The notes below the pieces were generated by a model. It was not told the DNA's origin. It ran no database searches and worked only from the letters and a program-made list of their open reading frames with translations. From Chloroflexota bacterium (GTDB lineage: Bacteria; Chloroflexota; Dehalococcoidia; Lucifugimonadales; UBA3495), in the NCBI GenBank assembly GCA_028874075.1, contig JAPPLU010000056.1:1-37045 (forward strand): DNA of 37,045 nt. Reading direction: 5' to 3'. The translations under genes were made by a program, and so were the position numbers. Positions 16,316-24,221 of this stretch are shown here, piece after piece (position 1 is the stretch's first letter; every line of letters starts with the position of its first letter).

Positions 16316-16948
16316 CTAGCGCAACCGACGCCGCTTAACCGCTTCTACTTCGGCCAAGTGGCATCTCTTGTACTTCAACCCACTCCCGCAAGGGCAGGGC
16401 CGGTTTCTGCCGGGTTTGTTGCCGACAAGCTGGAGAATTTCGTCCTGGTACTCAATCTCGCCGGCGACTCCGTGGGGATACTCTCCCCACAGGTCATCCT
16501 TGGCTGCGCTCAAACCATAGCGGTCGGTGTAAGCCAGCCGGTAAAAGAAGGGAATCACCAGTTCGAGTATGAACCGTTGTAGGGTCAGATCTTTTTCCCG
16601 GGCGTATTTGAGGCTCAGGCAGCAAGCTCCGTCCTCGAAAAAATGGAGGTCCACCATGGCGCATTGACTTTCTTCTGCAATGTCGAAGCGCCGCCCGCCG
16701 ACCTCAAAGACCGTGGGCCACCCGTTGTTTCCCAAGCGGCCCAGGTCGATCCTGACTTTGAATCTATCGCACAGAAAAGTGCCAATCTCCCGATGCTCGC
16801 CGGTGTCACCGAGCTTCAGTTGGCCTGTGCTCCGGTCGAACGCAGCGCAGAAGCGGAGTTCTCCACAAATCCGCTGGTCCGCCGGCGCATAGGCCAGTTC
16901 GGGGAAGTTGGACGCCAGCCATTCCAGGTCAGTGTCTCGCGGGTTCAT
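16316..16948 (-). CDS. CBASS E2-like protein with C-terminal SEC-C zinc motif
   Basis: The 210-residue protein starts at the ATG at 16948, which overlaps the CD-NTase stop as ATGA; the longer frame only shadows that gene. The core (about 20-140) has the layout of bacterial E2-like proteins: strands, a WPTVFEVGGRR turn, then LHFFEDGACCLSL, where Cys109 or Cys110 is the candidate active cysteine. Residues 183-197 (RPCPCGSGLKYKRCH) are a complete SEC-C zinc motif. In type II-short CBASS a lone E2-like protein conjugates the C-terminus of the cyclase and raises its activity. No E1 or JAB gene is in this operon. The SEC-C call is firm; the E2 call rests on context plus one motif. Confidence 0.7.
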   Translation of the reverse strand: MNPRDTDLEWLASNFPELAYAPADQRICGELRFCAAFDRSTGQLKLGDTGEHREIGTFLCDRFKVRIDLGRLGNNGWPTVFEVGGRRFDIAEESQCAMVDLHFFEDGACCLSLKYAREKDLTLQRFILELVIPFFYRLAYTDRYGLSAAKDDLWGEYPHGVAGEIEYQDEILQLVGNKPGRNRPCPCGSGLKYKRCHLAEVEAVKRRRLR

Positions 16949-17904
16949 CTGGCGTAAGGCTTCCTCGGCGTTACCGTCGCGGCGGCCATTGCGGCGGTAC
17001 CGGACGCCCCGTTGCTCTTGGACTTGGACTTGCTGAAGTCCTCGCCGAACAGCTTCTGCCATTTCTGGACGCTCTTCTGCGGATCGGCCTCATCAAAGGC
17101 GTCATTCACCTGGTCGTTGTAGATCTTGAACTTGTCGCGGAAGTTGCGGTATTTGTTCTGGTCCCAGTGCCGCGTGAAGGTTTCCTGGGGAAGGACGGGA
17201 TTGCGGATCTCCGGCTGGTTGGGATTGGCCTGCAAGAAGGCGTTTATGCGGTTGCAGACCGTCTTCAACGTGTCAGGGACGGTCTTGAACTTGGCGTCGC
17301 CCTCGTTGTCCTGCACGCTCATCCCGATGAGGGTCGTGAGGAGGATCGAAGGGGCGGTGAAGTTGCCCTTGTGGTCCCTCATGTACTTCAGCAGCCGGGT
17401 AGCTCCCTTGAGGTTGCCGTTGGTGATTTGTGTCTTGCCGTTGAACCAGTCCCGATAGCCGGTTCCGTCCGTGATTTCGAACTGGTTGGTCTTGTTGTTG
17501 CAGACGTAGCGTTGACCGTTGATCTCGACGCAGGGAACGATGTCCAGGTGGAAATCCCCCGCGTAATCGACCATCACGCACCGGGTCTTTCTATGCACCA
17601 TGTTCTTGTAGGTGCCGTGCTGCCGGAGGCAGTTGTAAGCGTCGTTGATGTACTCGGCCGGTTTCTTGCCCTTCTGATACTTCATGAAGAGCAGGATGTC
17701 GGCGTCGTACTCCTTGTTTTCCTTTGGCTTGATGATCGTCCGCAAAGCGTAGGAACCTTGCCGCTCTACCTTTTCGAAGGAATCCAAGTTTCGGCTTAAA
17801 TGGGTCGTCACCGCCGCTACGTGGTCGTTCAGATCGTTCAACCGGGATTGATTGATGTTCACCGTGTTGTCGAGGAACTCGTTGAAGTCTTCTACCCGCT
17901 TCAT
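16945..17904 (-). CDS. CBASS CD-NTase (cGAS/DncV-like nucleotidyltransferase)
   Basis: The 319-residue protein starts at ATG 17904, coupled to the patatin stop by ATGA and preceded by AAGGAGA. The catalytic signature is complete: Gly50-Ser51 in RQGSYALRTIIKP, Asp67 and Asp69 in EYDADILL, and a third acid Asp121 in FHLDIVPC. It should make a cyclic oligonucleotide on phage infection, which activates the neighbouring effector. The last 30 residues are a flexible Ser/Lys and Ala-rich tail ending in PYAR, the part an E2-like partner would act on. It does not end in glycine. Product identity cannot be read from the sequence. Confidence 0.9.
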   Translation of the reverse strand: MKRVEDFNEFLDNTVNINQSRLNDLNDHVAAVTTHLSRNLDSFEKVERQGSYALRTIIKPKENKEYDADILLFMKYQKGKKPAEYINDAYNCLRQHGTYKNMVHRKTRCVMVDYAGDFHLDIVPCVEINGQRYVCNNKTNQFEITDGTGYRDWFNGKTQITNGNLKGATRLLKYMRDHKGNFTAPSILLTTLIGMSVQDNEGDAKFKTVPDTLKTVCNRINAFLQANPNQPEIRNPVLPQETFTRHWDQNKYRNFRDKFKIYNDQVNDAFDEADPQKSVQKWQKLFGEDFSKSKSKSNGASGTAAMAAATVTPRKPYAR

Positions 17905-18881
17905 TCGGTGTATCTCCTTATGTGCCCCAAGATGGCTTTGGATTGGTAGGTGAAATCCCTCTCGGCAAGGGCTTTCAGGTTGGTCAGGTGCTTGGTGTCG
18001 TCTAACTCCCAAGTATCAATTTCGGGGTCCAGGCGGAAGTACCGGTCATTCAAGATCAGCTTCGCCATGTTCGTCGAAGCCTGGGACTGAAGCCCCAACG
18101 TGTATGAGACCAGCTTATTGCCTCCCCATCCGGTCAATAGGCCCCAGGACTCCCGTGCTGCGTACATGGTTGTCGTGTGTCCGGTGCCTATGGAAAATAC
18201 CTTTACTTCCTCCACCCCCTTCTTGAATTTGGATAGTGCCTCGGTCAACGCGATGATTGACGGATTGTTGGCCCACAGGCCGCCATCCGTCAGGAGATAT
18301 GGCCCGACCGCTTTGGGGTCGAAATACGTGGGCGCCGCACAAGACGCGAGAATTGCATCCCTGAGCGACACGTTCCCATCTCTTTGGTAAGGTTCTCCCA
18401 GGTCCCCCAAATAGCGGGACTTGAAGACGTGGACTCCGCCTGTGGATATATCGGCGCTCGTTATCATCAATGGAGTTGATATATCCCGAAGGACCGTTTG
18501 GGGCAGATACTCCTCCAGTACCTTTTCGAGGGGCGCCCTGGAGTATCGGCTGCGCAAGAGCGCAGAGATCAGCGAAGGAAGTCGCGATTTCCCAAATATG
18601 CGCGGCGACTCTCGCTCGAACAGACCGACCACTTCGCCTAACGGAATTCCCGCCGCCGCGGCTCCTACGATGATGGACCCCGTGCTGGTCCCGGCCAGCA
18701 GGTCAAAGCATTCTCTGACCGGCTGTCCGAGAGCCTCCTCTACCCTGGCAAGGACTTGGGCGGCGTAAATTCCCCTGGTGCCACCGCCATCCACCGCTAG
18801 GATGCTGAAGCTCCCCTTGTGGACTGTTGGTGGCCCGGCCCGGTCGAAGCTAGACACGACAGGCTCTCCGCACACCAGCAT
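17901..18881 (-). CDS. capV: CBASS patatin-like phospholipase effector (CapV)
   Basis: The 326-residue protein shows all patatin marks: oxyanion loop DGGGTRG at 31-37, nucleophile elbow GTSTG at 64-68 with Ser66, and catalytic Asp199 in DGGLWANNP. In CBASS this phospholipase is switched on by the cyclic nucleotide and degrades the membrane, killing the infected cell. It is first in the operon and its stop overlaps the CD-NTase start. The ATG at 18881 has no clear ribosome site; the first 20 residues are unconserved in style and a later start is possible. Its first bases overlap the plus-strand promoter of the regulators. Confidence 0.88.
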   Translation of the reverse strand: MLVCGEPVVSSFDRAGPPTVHKGSFSILAVDGGGTRGIYAAQVLARVEEALGQPVRECFDLLAGTSTGSIIVGAAAAGIPLGEVVGLFERESPRIFGKSRLPSLISALLRSRYSRAPLEKVLEEYLPQTVLRDISTPLMITSADISTGGVHVFKSRYLGDLGEPYQRDGNVSLRDAILASCAAPTYFDPKAVGPYLLTDGGLWANNPSIIALTEALSKFKKGVEEVKVFSIGTGHTTTMYAARESWGLLTGWGGNKLVSYTLGLQSQASTNMAKLILNDRYFRLDPEIDTWELDDTKHLTNLKALAERDFTYQSKAILGHIRRYTE

Positions 18882-18909
18882 TGACTACGGCTTGGTTCTT
18901 GATTATCAT
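18881..18909 (+). promoter_or_regulatory. Strong promoter for the regulator pair, overlapping the capV start
   Basis: TTGACT at 18881-18886, a 17-bp spacer and TATCAT at 18904-18909 each match the consensus at five of six positions. A GATAAT that could serve as the -10 of capV lies on the other strand at 18902-18907, so the two promoters would share the same bases. Confidence 0.55.
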
Positions 18910-18913
18910 CCGG

Positions 18914-18926
18914 TCACCACGAGTGA
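18914..18926. promoter_or_regulatory. Candidate operator between the CBASS operon and its regulators
   Basis: TCAC-N5-GTGA is a small palindrome placed at the predicted transcription start of the regulator pair and just upstream of the possible capV promoter. A repressor bound here could block both. It is short and could be chance. Confidence 0.3.
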
Positions 18927-19014
18927 AACAGCGTTTTGCCAAAGTTACGCATAGGCTAACCCAAGAAGCGTCACATTGTCAAGAAAGCGTTTCACCACTG
19001 GAACGGGAGGCGCT

Positions 19015-19389
19015 GTGGTTAAGGTCACGTTACAGAACCTAGGAACCATCGTCCGTGAAAAACGGGGTTCTCGGGGGCTCAGGACGGTGGCGGGCGAAAT
19101 TGGCACCAGCGCTCCGACGCTCTCCCGCATTGAGTCGGGCAAAATGCCCGACCTCCAAACCTTCGGGAAACTGTGTCGCTGGCTTGGTGTTGATCCGGGC
19201 GCCCTCTTGGACGTTACGCCCCAATCAACGGAAACAACCACTACCCATGTCGCTGCTGCGCACTTGAAGGCACAACGCGAGATCGACCCGAACACGGCGG
19301 GCGCTCTGGCTAACGCCATTCTCAGGGCGCAGTTGATGTTGCATGATGCGCCTGGCAAGGTGGGAGAGGTGGATGGAGAGGGGCTTTAA
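19015..19389 (+). CDS. capH: XRE-type repressor, likely CapH
   Basis: I take the GTG at 19015, with GGGAGG at 19005-19010, giving 124 residues; a TTG at 18976 would add 13. Residues about 5-60 are an XRE HTH (IVREKRGSRGLRTVAGEIGT, then TLSRIESGKMPDLQTF). Its gene overlaps the metallopeptidase gene and is divergent from capV. This matches the CapH-CapP arrangement, in which CapH represses CBASS and CapP cleaves it after DNA damage. CapH proteins are usually shorter, so the C-terminal 60 residues may be the cleavable part. An ordinary XRE/ImmA pair is the alternative. Confidence 0.7.
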   Translation: MVKVTLQNLGTIVREKRGSRGLRTVAGEIGTSAPTLSRIESGKMPDLQTFGKLCRWLGVDPGALLDVTPQSTETTTTHVAAAHLKAQREIDPNTAGALANAILRAQLMLHDAPGKVGEVDGEGL

Positions 19390-19945
19390 ATCCCGCTGTG
19401 AGGAGATGTCCCGCTCATTACGAGCAGAGCTAGGCCTGGACCCGGCTGCCCCCTTACCGGCAGAACAACTGGCGTCGTATTTGGGAGTTTATCTGTGGTC
19501 AGTCGAAGACCTTGGATTGAATCCTGCCGACGTGAGGCAATTGGTGCATAACGACCCGGACTCCTGGTCCGCCATAACCGTATCGGCGGCAGGCTTGGAC
19601 GCCATCATCCTGAATCCGAACCACCGGCGGGGCCGCTATTCCAGCGATGTCATGCACGAATTGGCTCACCTGCTGCTGGGCCACGAACCTAGCACCGTGT
19701 TCTTCGCCGGACAGGAGAGCCTGGCGTTGCGCGGGTTTAACAAGTCTGCCGAAGACGAGGCCAATTGGTTGGCGGGCGCCCTGTTGCTGCCCAGGGACGC
19801 CCTTGTAAAGCTGCGCGCAAAACGCTGTCCGAAGGAAGTGGCGTGCGACGAATTCGGAGTGAGTCGGCAAATGCTGGAGTTCCGAATGCGGGTCACGGGA
19901 GTGGAGCGCCAGTTTGCAAGGAGAAGGAAGGCCACCTCCAAATGA
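19373..19945 (+). CDS. capP: ImmA/IrrE-type metallopeptidase, likely CapP
   Basis: The ATG at 19373 has GGGAGAGG at 19362-19369 and overlaps the repressor gene by 17 bases, giving 190 residues. The zinc motif HELAHLLLGH has His95, Glu96 and His99, and the downstream EDEANWLAGALLLP segment supplies a third acidic ligand (Glu127 or Glu129), as in ImmA, IrrE and CapP. The C-terminal SRQMLEFRMRVTG helix is also typical of the family. CapP-type enzymes cleave the cognate repressor when single-stranded DNA appears, which would release the CBASS operon next door. Confidence 0.8.
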   Translation: MERGFKSRCEEMSRSLRAELGLDPAAPLPAEQLASYLGVYLWSVEDLGLNPADVRQLVHNDPDSWSAITVSAAGLDAIILNPNHRRGRYSSDVMHELAHLLLGHEPSTVFFAGQESLALRGFNKSAEDEANWLAGALLLPRDALVKLRAKRCPKEVACDEFGVSRQMLEFRMRVTGVERQFARRRKATSK

Positions 19946-20304
19946 TGAATTTCCTCAACTGCCCGCTCCCAAGTGCTATACCGCTGGCCCGCACCGGCAA
20001 ATCTCCGTAATGCGTCAATCCGCCGAAACAAAGCGCCTCCCTACTGCGGTAGCAGCGCCTCTTCGTGGTTCGTTCACTCGCAGAACCCATGTCTGGCGCG
20101 CCATCGGCGGGAGTGTATCGGGAGATCCGGTTACAGCACTATAGTCAACTGCGACGCGAGAGCTTTAGTCTTTGTCCGGTTTGGTGGACCCTGGGGATCG
20201 TTTCAATCCAGCGATATGACCTCCTTTGGAAGCCGTCAGATGATTTTCGGCGACATCGAAAGTTCCTTAGACGCAAATGAAGGCCATTGGTAATCTGCTT
20301 CACC
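19946..20304. other. Gap before the SPARSA pair
   Basis: These 359 bp hold no frame that I can support as a gene. A small hairpin CTAC-TGC-GGTAG is visible near 20041. A promoter for the SIR2/Argonaute pair must lie here or read through from capP, but I see no clear -35/-10 pair. Confidence 0.4.
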
Positions 20305-22041
20305 ATGCGACGCGAGGGCACCCAAATAGCCTACGATGATTTTTGCCGGCGGTTCTCCATCCGGGCACCAAACCTGATGTGGTTTTTGGGCGCCGGTGCG
20401 TCGGCCTCGGCCGGCGTTCCCACGGCGGGGGATATGATATGGGACTTCAAGCGGCGGTTGTTCATCAGCCAGCGCGGAGCGGAGCCCCATGAAGTCGCCG
20501 ACCTATCGAACTCTCTGGTGCGGCAGAAATTGCAGCAGCATATCAGCTCCCTGAGCGGAATGCCCCAGCCGGGGGACGACGACGAATACTCCGTCCTGTT
20601 TGAAACGGTTTTCCCGTCCGAGAGCGACCGCAGAACGTACTTGCAGCAGCAGGTCTCCTGGGCCAAACCATCGTACGGTCACCTGGCGTTGGCCACGTTA
20701 ATGAAAGGAGGGTTAGCGCGCATAGTTTGGGAAACGAATTTCGATCCTCTCGTGGCCGATGCTTGCGCCCGGGTGTTGGGCAGCACGGGAAGCCTTACCA
20801 CCGGGGACCTGGACGCGCCCGACCGCGCTTTGGAAGCGATACAAGAGGGCAGGTGGCCGGTCGAGGTCAAGTTGCATGGGGATTTTCGCTCACGACATCT
20901 CAAGAACATTTCCGATGAACTGCAATCCCAAGACGCCAAATTGGGCCGAACACTGATCGATTCGTGTCGACAATTTGGCCTGGTGGTGGTCGGCTACAGT
21001 GGCCGGGACGATTCGGTGATGCGCTGCTTGGAAGAAGCGGTCGACGAACCCTCATCTTTCCCGGCGGGATTATTCTGGTTGCTCCGCACCGACGACGTTC
21101 CCCACCCGCGGGTGGTTGATCTGTTGGATAGAGCGGCAGGAAAGCGTATCGAAGCGGCGCTGGTCGCAGTCGAGAACTTTGATGAGATCCTAAGAGACCT
21201 GATACGCACGACCGACGTTCCCGACGTTGCCGAGCTGGACGCGTTCGCGCAGGAACGCCCCATCCGGAGTCCGGCCCCCGTAATACGAGGCAATACGGGA
21301 AATCCAGTCATTCGCCTGAATGCTCTGCCGGTCGTCGTCGCCCCGACCGCGTGCCGGCGAGTCGTCTGCGGGATTGGCGGCACCGCGGACGTCCGGGAGG
21401 CGGTTCGTCGCTCCGGGCTGGACGTGATCGCCGCCCGGACCCGATACGGCGTTCTCGCGTTCGGAGCCGACGCTGATATTGAAAAGGTGTTTGCCGGTTA
21501 CGGCATCGAAGAGTTCGACACCTACACACTGGACAACGGCCGCCTGCGTTTTGATTCCACCGAACAGGGTCTGCTCAAAGAGGCCCTGACCAAGGCGTTG
21601 GTCAGTCGTGGGGACCTGGTCGCCACTAGGCGGGGCCGGACCGACCTGCTGGCTCCCAAGGACCCGGGCAACGTGGAGTGGTCTGATCTCAAACGAGTCG
21701 TGGGCACCCTCGAGGGCGTCCTCGACGGGCACTCTGGACTGCGCTGGAAGGAGGGGGTAGGCGTCCGTCTGGATTGGGCGAGCGACCGTCTTTGGATGCT
21801 GTTCGAACCCAGGGTGGTGTTTGACGGCGTGGACTACTCTAACCGAACTGCTGCGGCCCTATTTGGTCGACGGCGGACGGCGCGGCGGTACAATCAGTCC
21901 CTCGACCAACTCCTACAGGTTTGGTCCGTTCGCCTCGCTAAAGGTGGAGAACCTCTGCGAGCGCTGGCGATAGGAGATGGGATGGATGCGGTTTTCCGGT
22001 TGGGGACGAGGAGCGGGGCGTCCCGGAGAGCGGGTCCATGA
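20305..22041 (+). CDS. SIR2-APAZ protein of a short Argonaute system (SPARSA)
   Basis: The 578-residue protein has an N-terminal SIR2 NADase domain: FLGAGASASAGVPTA at 27-41, TNFDPLV at 144-150, catalytic His191 in VKLHGDF, and VVGYSGRDDS at 228-237. Residues from about 335 to the end match the position and length of the APAZ domain that binds short Argonautes. In SPARSA the pair detects plasmid or phage nucleic acid with a guide and then destroys NAD, stopping growth. The stop overlaps the Argonaute start (ATGA). The ATG at 20305 is chosen by family pattern; no good ribosome site is seen and TTG 20287 is possible. Confidence 0.88.
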   Translation: MRREGTQIAYDDFCRRFSIRAPNLMWFLGAGASASAGVPTAGDMIWDFKRRLFISQRGAEPHEVADLSNSLVRQKLQQHISSLSGMPQPGDDDEYSVLFETVFPSESDRRTYLQQQVSWAKPSYGHLALATLMKGGLARIVWETNFDPLVADACARVLGSTGSLTTGDLDAPDRALEAIQEGRWPVEVKLHGDFRSRHLKNISDELQSQDAKLGRTLIDSCRQFGLVVVGYSGRDDSVMRCLEEAVDEPSSFPAGLFWLLRTDDVPHPRVVDLLDRAAGKRIEAALVAVENFDEILRDLIRTTDVPDVAELDAFAQERPIRSPAPVIRGNTGNPVIRLNALPVVVAPTACRRVVCGIGGTADVREAVRRSGLDVIAARTRYGVLAFGADADIEKVFAGYGIEEFDTYTLDNGRLRFDSTEQGLLKEALTKALVSRGDLVATRRGRTDLLAPKDPGNVEWSDLKRVVGTLEGVLDGHSGLRWKEGVGVRLDWASDRLWMLFEPRVVFDGVDYSNRTAAALFGRRRTARRYNQSLDQLLQVWSVRLAKGGEPLRALAIGDGMDAVFRLGTRSGASRRAGP

Positions 22042-23459
22042 ATAGAGAACTCTCCCCACACATCCAGTTTCCGGAACCGATGCTGACGTTTCATCCCAAC
22101 GGAACATCGGATACCGACATCCACCCACTGCGAGGGTTGCTCAGGCACGGCCCAATCTCGTCAGACTTGCTGCCCGTTCCAATCAAACTCGCGACCATCG
22201 CCCCTCACAGGGAGGGAGCACGCTTGCACCGCTTCGTGGAAGAACTTGCCGCAGAGCAGAGGCCTCGCGAACGAACGGAGTATCTGCCTGTTTGGCCTGG
22301 TTTTGAGGAAGTCTTTCGTGCCGGATTGGACCTGCCAGGAGGGAACTGCGATATAGAACTGGATCCTTCGGTGGATCGCGAACTTCGAGAATCTGAAACG
22401 CCTCACACCGCCCTGTCCAAACACCTGGTACGGGCGATCAACCAACTCCGGACCGCTCGCGCCGATTTCGATATCGTCTTGATCTATCTGCCCAACAGTT
22501 GGGAGCCTGGGTTCAAGGGGTCTGGCAACGACGACTTCGACCTCCACGACTACCTGAAAGCCGTCACCGCCGCCCTTGGCATTCCCATTCAGGTCATCAA
22601 CGAAACCGGAGCGATGGTCTATTCCTGCCGGGCCAGCGTCGCGTGGCACGTTGGGTTGGCGCTCTATGCCAAAGCCGGCGGCGTTCCGTGGAAACTGGCT
22701 GGAGCTGACCCTGAACTCGCTCACATAGGAATTTCCTACGCCATGCGTCCACAGTCGGCCGACGGTCCCAGATTTGTCACCTGCTGTAGTCAGATTTTCG
22801 ATGAAGCCGGCGCCGGAATCGAGTTCATTGCGTACGACGCCCACGAATTTGAAATGCGCCGAGACAATCCGTTCCTGTCCAGGAATGAGATGTTCCGGGT
22901 AATGACCCGGTCCATGGAGCTGTATCGGCATCGCCACGCGGGCAGATATCCCAAGAGGGTCATGGTCCATAAGACTTCCGAGTTCAAAAGGGAGGAGATT
23001 GCCGGATGTATGGAGGCGCTCCATCTGTGTGAAGCGGTAGATTTGGTTCAGATCTCCGAAGATATCGCCTGGCGCGGCGTCAAGTACGACGTAGATCGGA
23101 GAACGTCTAAGCTAGGTCCGGCTCAATTCCCAATTGACCGAGGTACTCTGGCTACGCTACGACACTATGACGCATTACTGTGGACGCACGGGGACGTCCG
23201 CGGAATATCGCACAACAGGGCCTTTTTCAAGGGAGGGGCTGGTACGCCGAGGCCATTGCTTTTGACGCGCCACGCCGGGCATGGGTCCTGGGACGCCACC
23301 GCCCAGGCGATCCTCGGACTGACCAAAATGAATTGGAATAACGATGCCCTCTATGACAATCTGCCGGTGACGATCTCGTATGCCAAGGTGTTGGCGCGCG
23401 TCATCAAGCATATGCCGACCCTGAGCCGCATACCCTACCAGTTCCGCTTCTTCATGTAG
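22038..23459 (+). CDS. Short prokaryotic Argonaute (MID-PIWI) of SPARSA
   Basis: At 473 residues this is short-pAgo size, with MID then PIWI and no N or PAZ domain. Family marks include VLIYLPNSWE at 147-156, IGISYAM at 230-236, VMVHKTSEF at 308-316, and the C-terminal MNWNN...LPVTISYAKVLARVI and YQFRFFM. In active Argonautes the strand at 230 has IGxD; here Ser replaces the Asp, so it should bind guide and target but not cut. It forms a complex with the SIR2-APAZ protein encoded just upstream through an ATGA overlap. This is the last gene of the defence island before tRNA-Trp. Confidence 0.9.
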   Translation: MNRELSPHIQFPEPMLTFHPNGTSDTDIHPLRGLLRHGPISSDLLPVPIKLATIAPHREGARLHRFVEELAAEQRPRERTEYLPVWPGFEEVFRAGLDLPGGNCDIELDPSVDRELRESETPHTALSKHLVRAINQLRTARADFDIVLIYLPNSWEPGFKGSGNDDFDLHDYLKAVTAALGIPIQVINETGAMVYSCRASVAWHVGLALYAKAGGVPWKLAGADPELAHIGISYAMRPQSADGPRFVTCCSQIFDEAGAGIEFIAYDAHEFEMRRDNPFLSRNEMFRVMTRSMELYRHRHAGRYPKRVMVHKTSEFKREEIAGCMEALHLCEAVDLVQISEDIAWRGVKYDVDRRTSKLGPAQFPIDRGTLATLRHYDALLWTHGDVRGISHNRAFFKGGAGTPRPLLLTRHAGHGSWDATAQAILGLTKMNWNNDALYDNLPVTISYAKVLARVIKHMPTLSRIPYQFRFFM

Positions 23460-24035
23460 TCGCCCGAAGGCGGTACAGTAACTCTTGCAGTCGCGTAGGA
23501 TACTATTTAGCCCGGACACAACGACTGAAGGGGCCCTGCCTATCTAGGCTGTATAACGGGAATTATCCAGCCAGCTAGACCCTCCTGGGTCACGACCACC
23601 TCTGACTTGATAAAGGGATTTGACACGCTGTCAGCCTCAAATTCTGCGATTGTGGTGGCTAACTTGCGCGCGATGCGACTGCACCGCAAGCCGGGAGACT
23701 ACGGCGATGACCCCAAACATATCGTCGCCGAGCCACGACTCGGTCACCACATGGTGCGGTCTGACACCAGGACATAGAACCAGGAGTGACGCCGCGAAAC
23801 CTAGCCCCAGGTCTTGCCATCGGCGCGGTGTGGGTGGATAATCTGGGTGTGAATTGGCGGTGGCGGCGGCGCGTCAGGGGGCGGCTCTTCGACCCCCCGG
23901 ATACCCTGAGAGCTTTAGGTTACCTTTAGGGCGCAGCCAGCTCAGCCTCCCTCGTTACTTTGGTAGGGAGACCTCCCACCGGAATGTTCGCATCACGGTA
24001 CCCTTAGCGGTACCACTTTCAACATCATCGCACGC
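23460..24035. other. Gap with a possible gene scrap before tRNA-Trp
   Basis: These 576 bp have no supported gene. One plus-strand frame is open from about 23529 to the stop near 23779 and reads like protein (for example SAIVVANLRAMRLHRKPGDY), but it has no good start and I do not recognise it. A GGTACC-N6-GGTACC inverted repeat lies just upstream of the tRNA at about 23998-24015. Confidence 0.35.
23512..23530 (+). repeat. Direct repeat near tRNA-Trp, left copy
   Basis: CCGGACACAACGACTGAAG recurs as CCGGACACAATCAACTGAAG at 24188-24207, about 75 bp after the tRNA. The two copies bracket a 650-bp stretch holding the tRNA. Confidence 0.45.
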
Positions 24036-24113
24036 AGGAGCGTAGCTCAGTCTGGTCAGAGCGCTGGTCTCCAAAACCAGTGGTCGGGGGTTCGAATCCT
24101 CCCGCTCCTGCCA
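24036..24113 (+). tRNA. tRNA-Trp (anticodon CCA)
   Basis: The acceptor stem AGGAGCG pairs with CGCTCCT, then comes G-CCA, with the CCA encoded. The D arm has TAGCTCAG, the anticodon stem CTGGT/ACCAG surrounds loop CTCCAAA with CCA at 24071-24073, and the T arm has GGTTCGAATCC. All arms fold without mismatch by eye. It lies at the border between the defence island and chromosomal genes. Confidence 0.97.
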
Positions 24114-24151
24114 ACTTCTTCTGGCCATTTTATCGGGTTTCACAAATTTCA

Positions 24152-24179
24152 AGAGGGTCTGTGGACCCTCTATTCTTTT
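24152..24179 (+). terminator. Intrinsic terminator of tRNA-Trp
   Basis: AGAGGGTC pairs perfectly with GACCCTCT across a TGTG loop and is followed by ATTCTTTT. It lies 38 bp after the tRNA. Confidence 0.85.
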
Positions 24180-24187
24180 GTTCACTT

Positions 24188-24207
24188 CCGGACACAATCA
24201 ACTGAAG
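24188..24207 (+). repeat. Direct repeat near tRNA-Trp, right copy
   Basis: CCGGACACAATCAACTGAAG is the partner of 23512-23530, with a few differences in the centre. It lies 15 bp before the start of the peptidase gene, within its leader. Confidence 0.45.
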
Positions 24208-24221
24208 ACGAGGGCTAGACC

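Noticed and set aside
24036..24113. tRNA-Trp as the integration site of the whole island
   Set aside because: The island lies on the 5' side of the tRNA, no integrase gene is seen and no copy of the tRNA 3' end occurs elsewhere in the window.
23955..24197. Minus-strand frame with REDSNPRPLVLE
   Set aside because: This is the well-known false protein read antisense to a tRNA, here tRNA-Trp.
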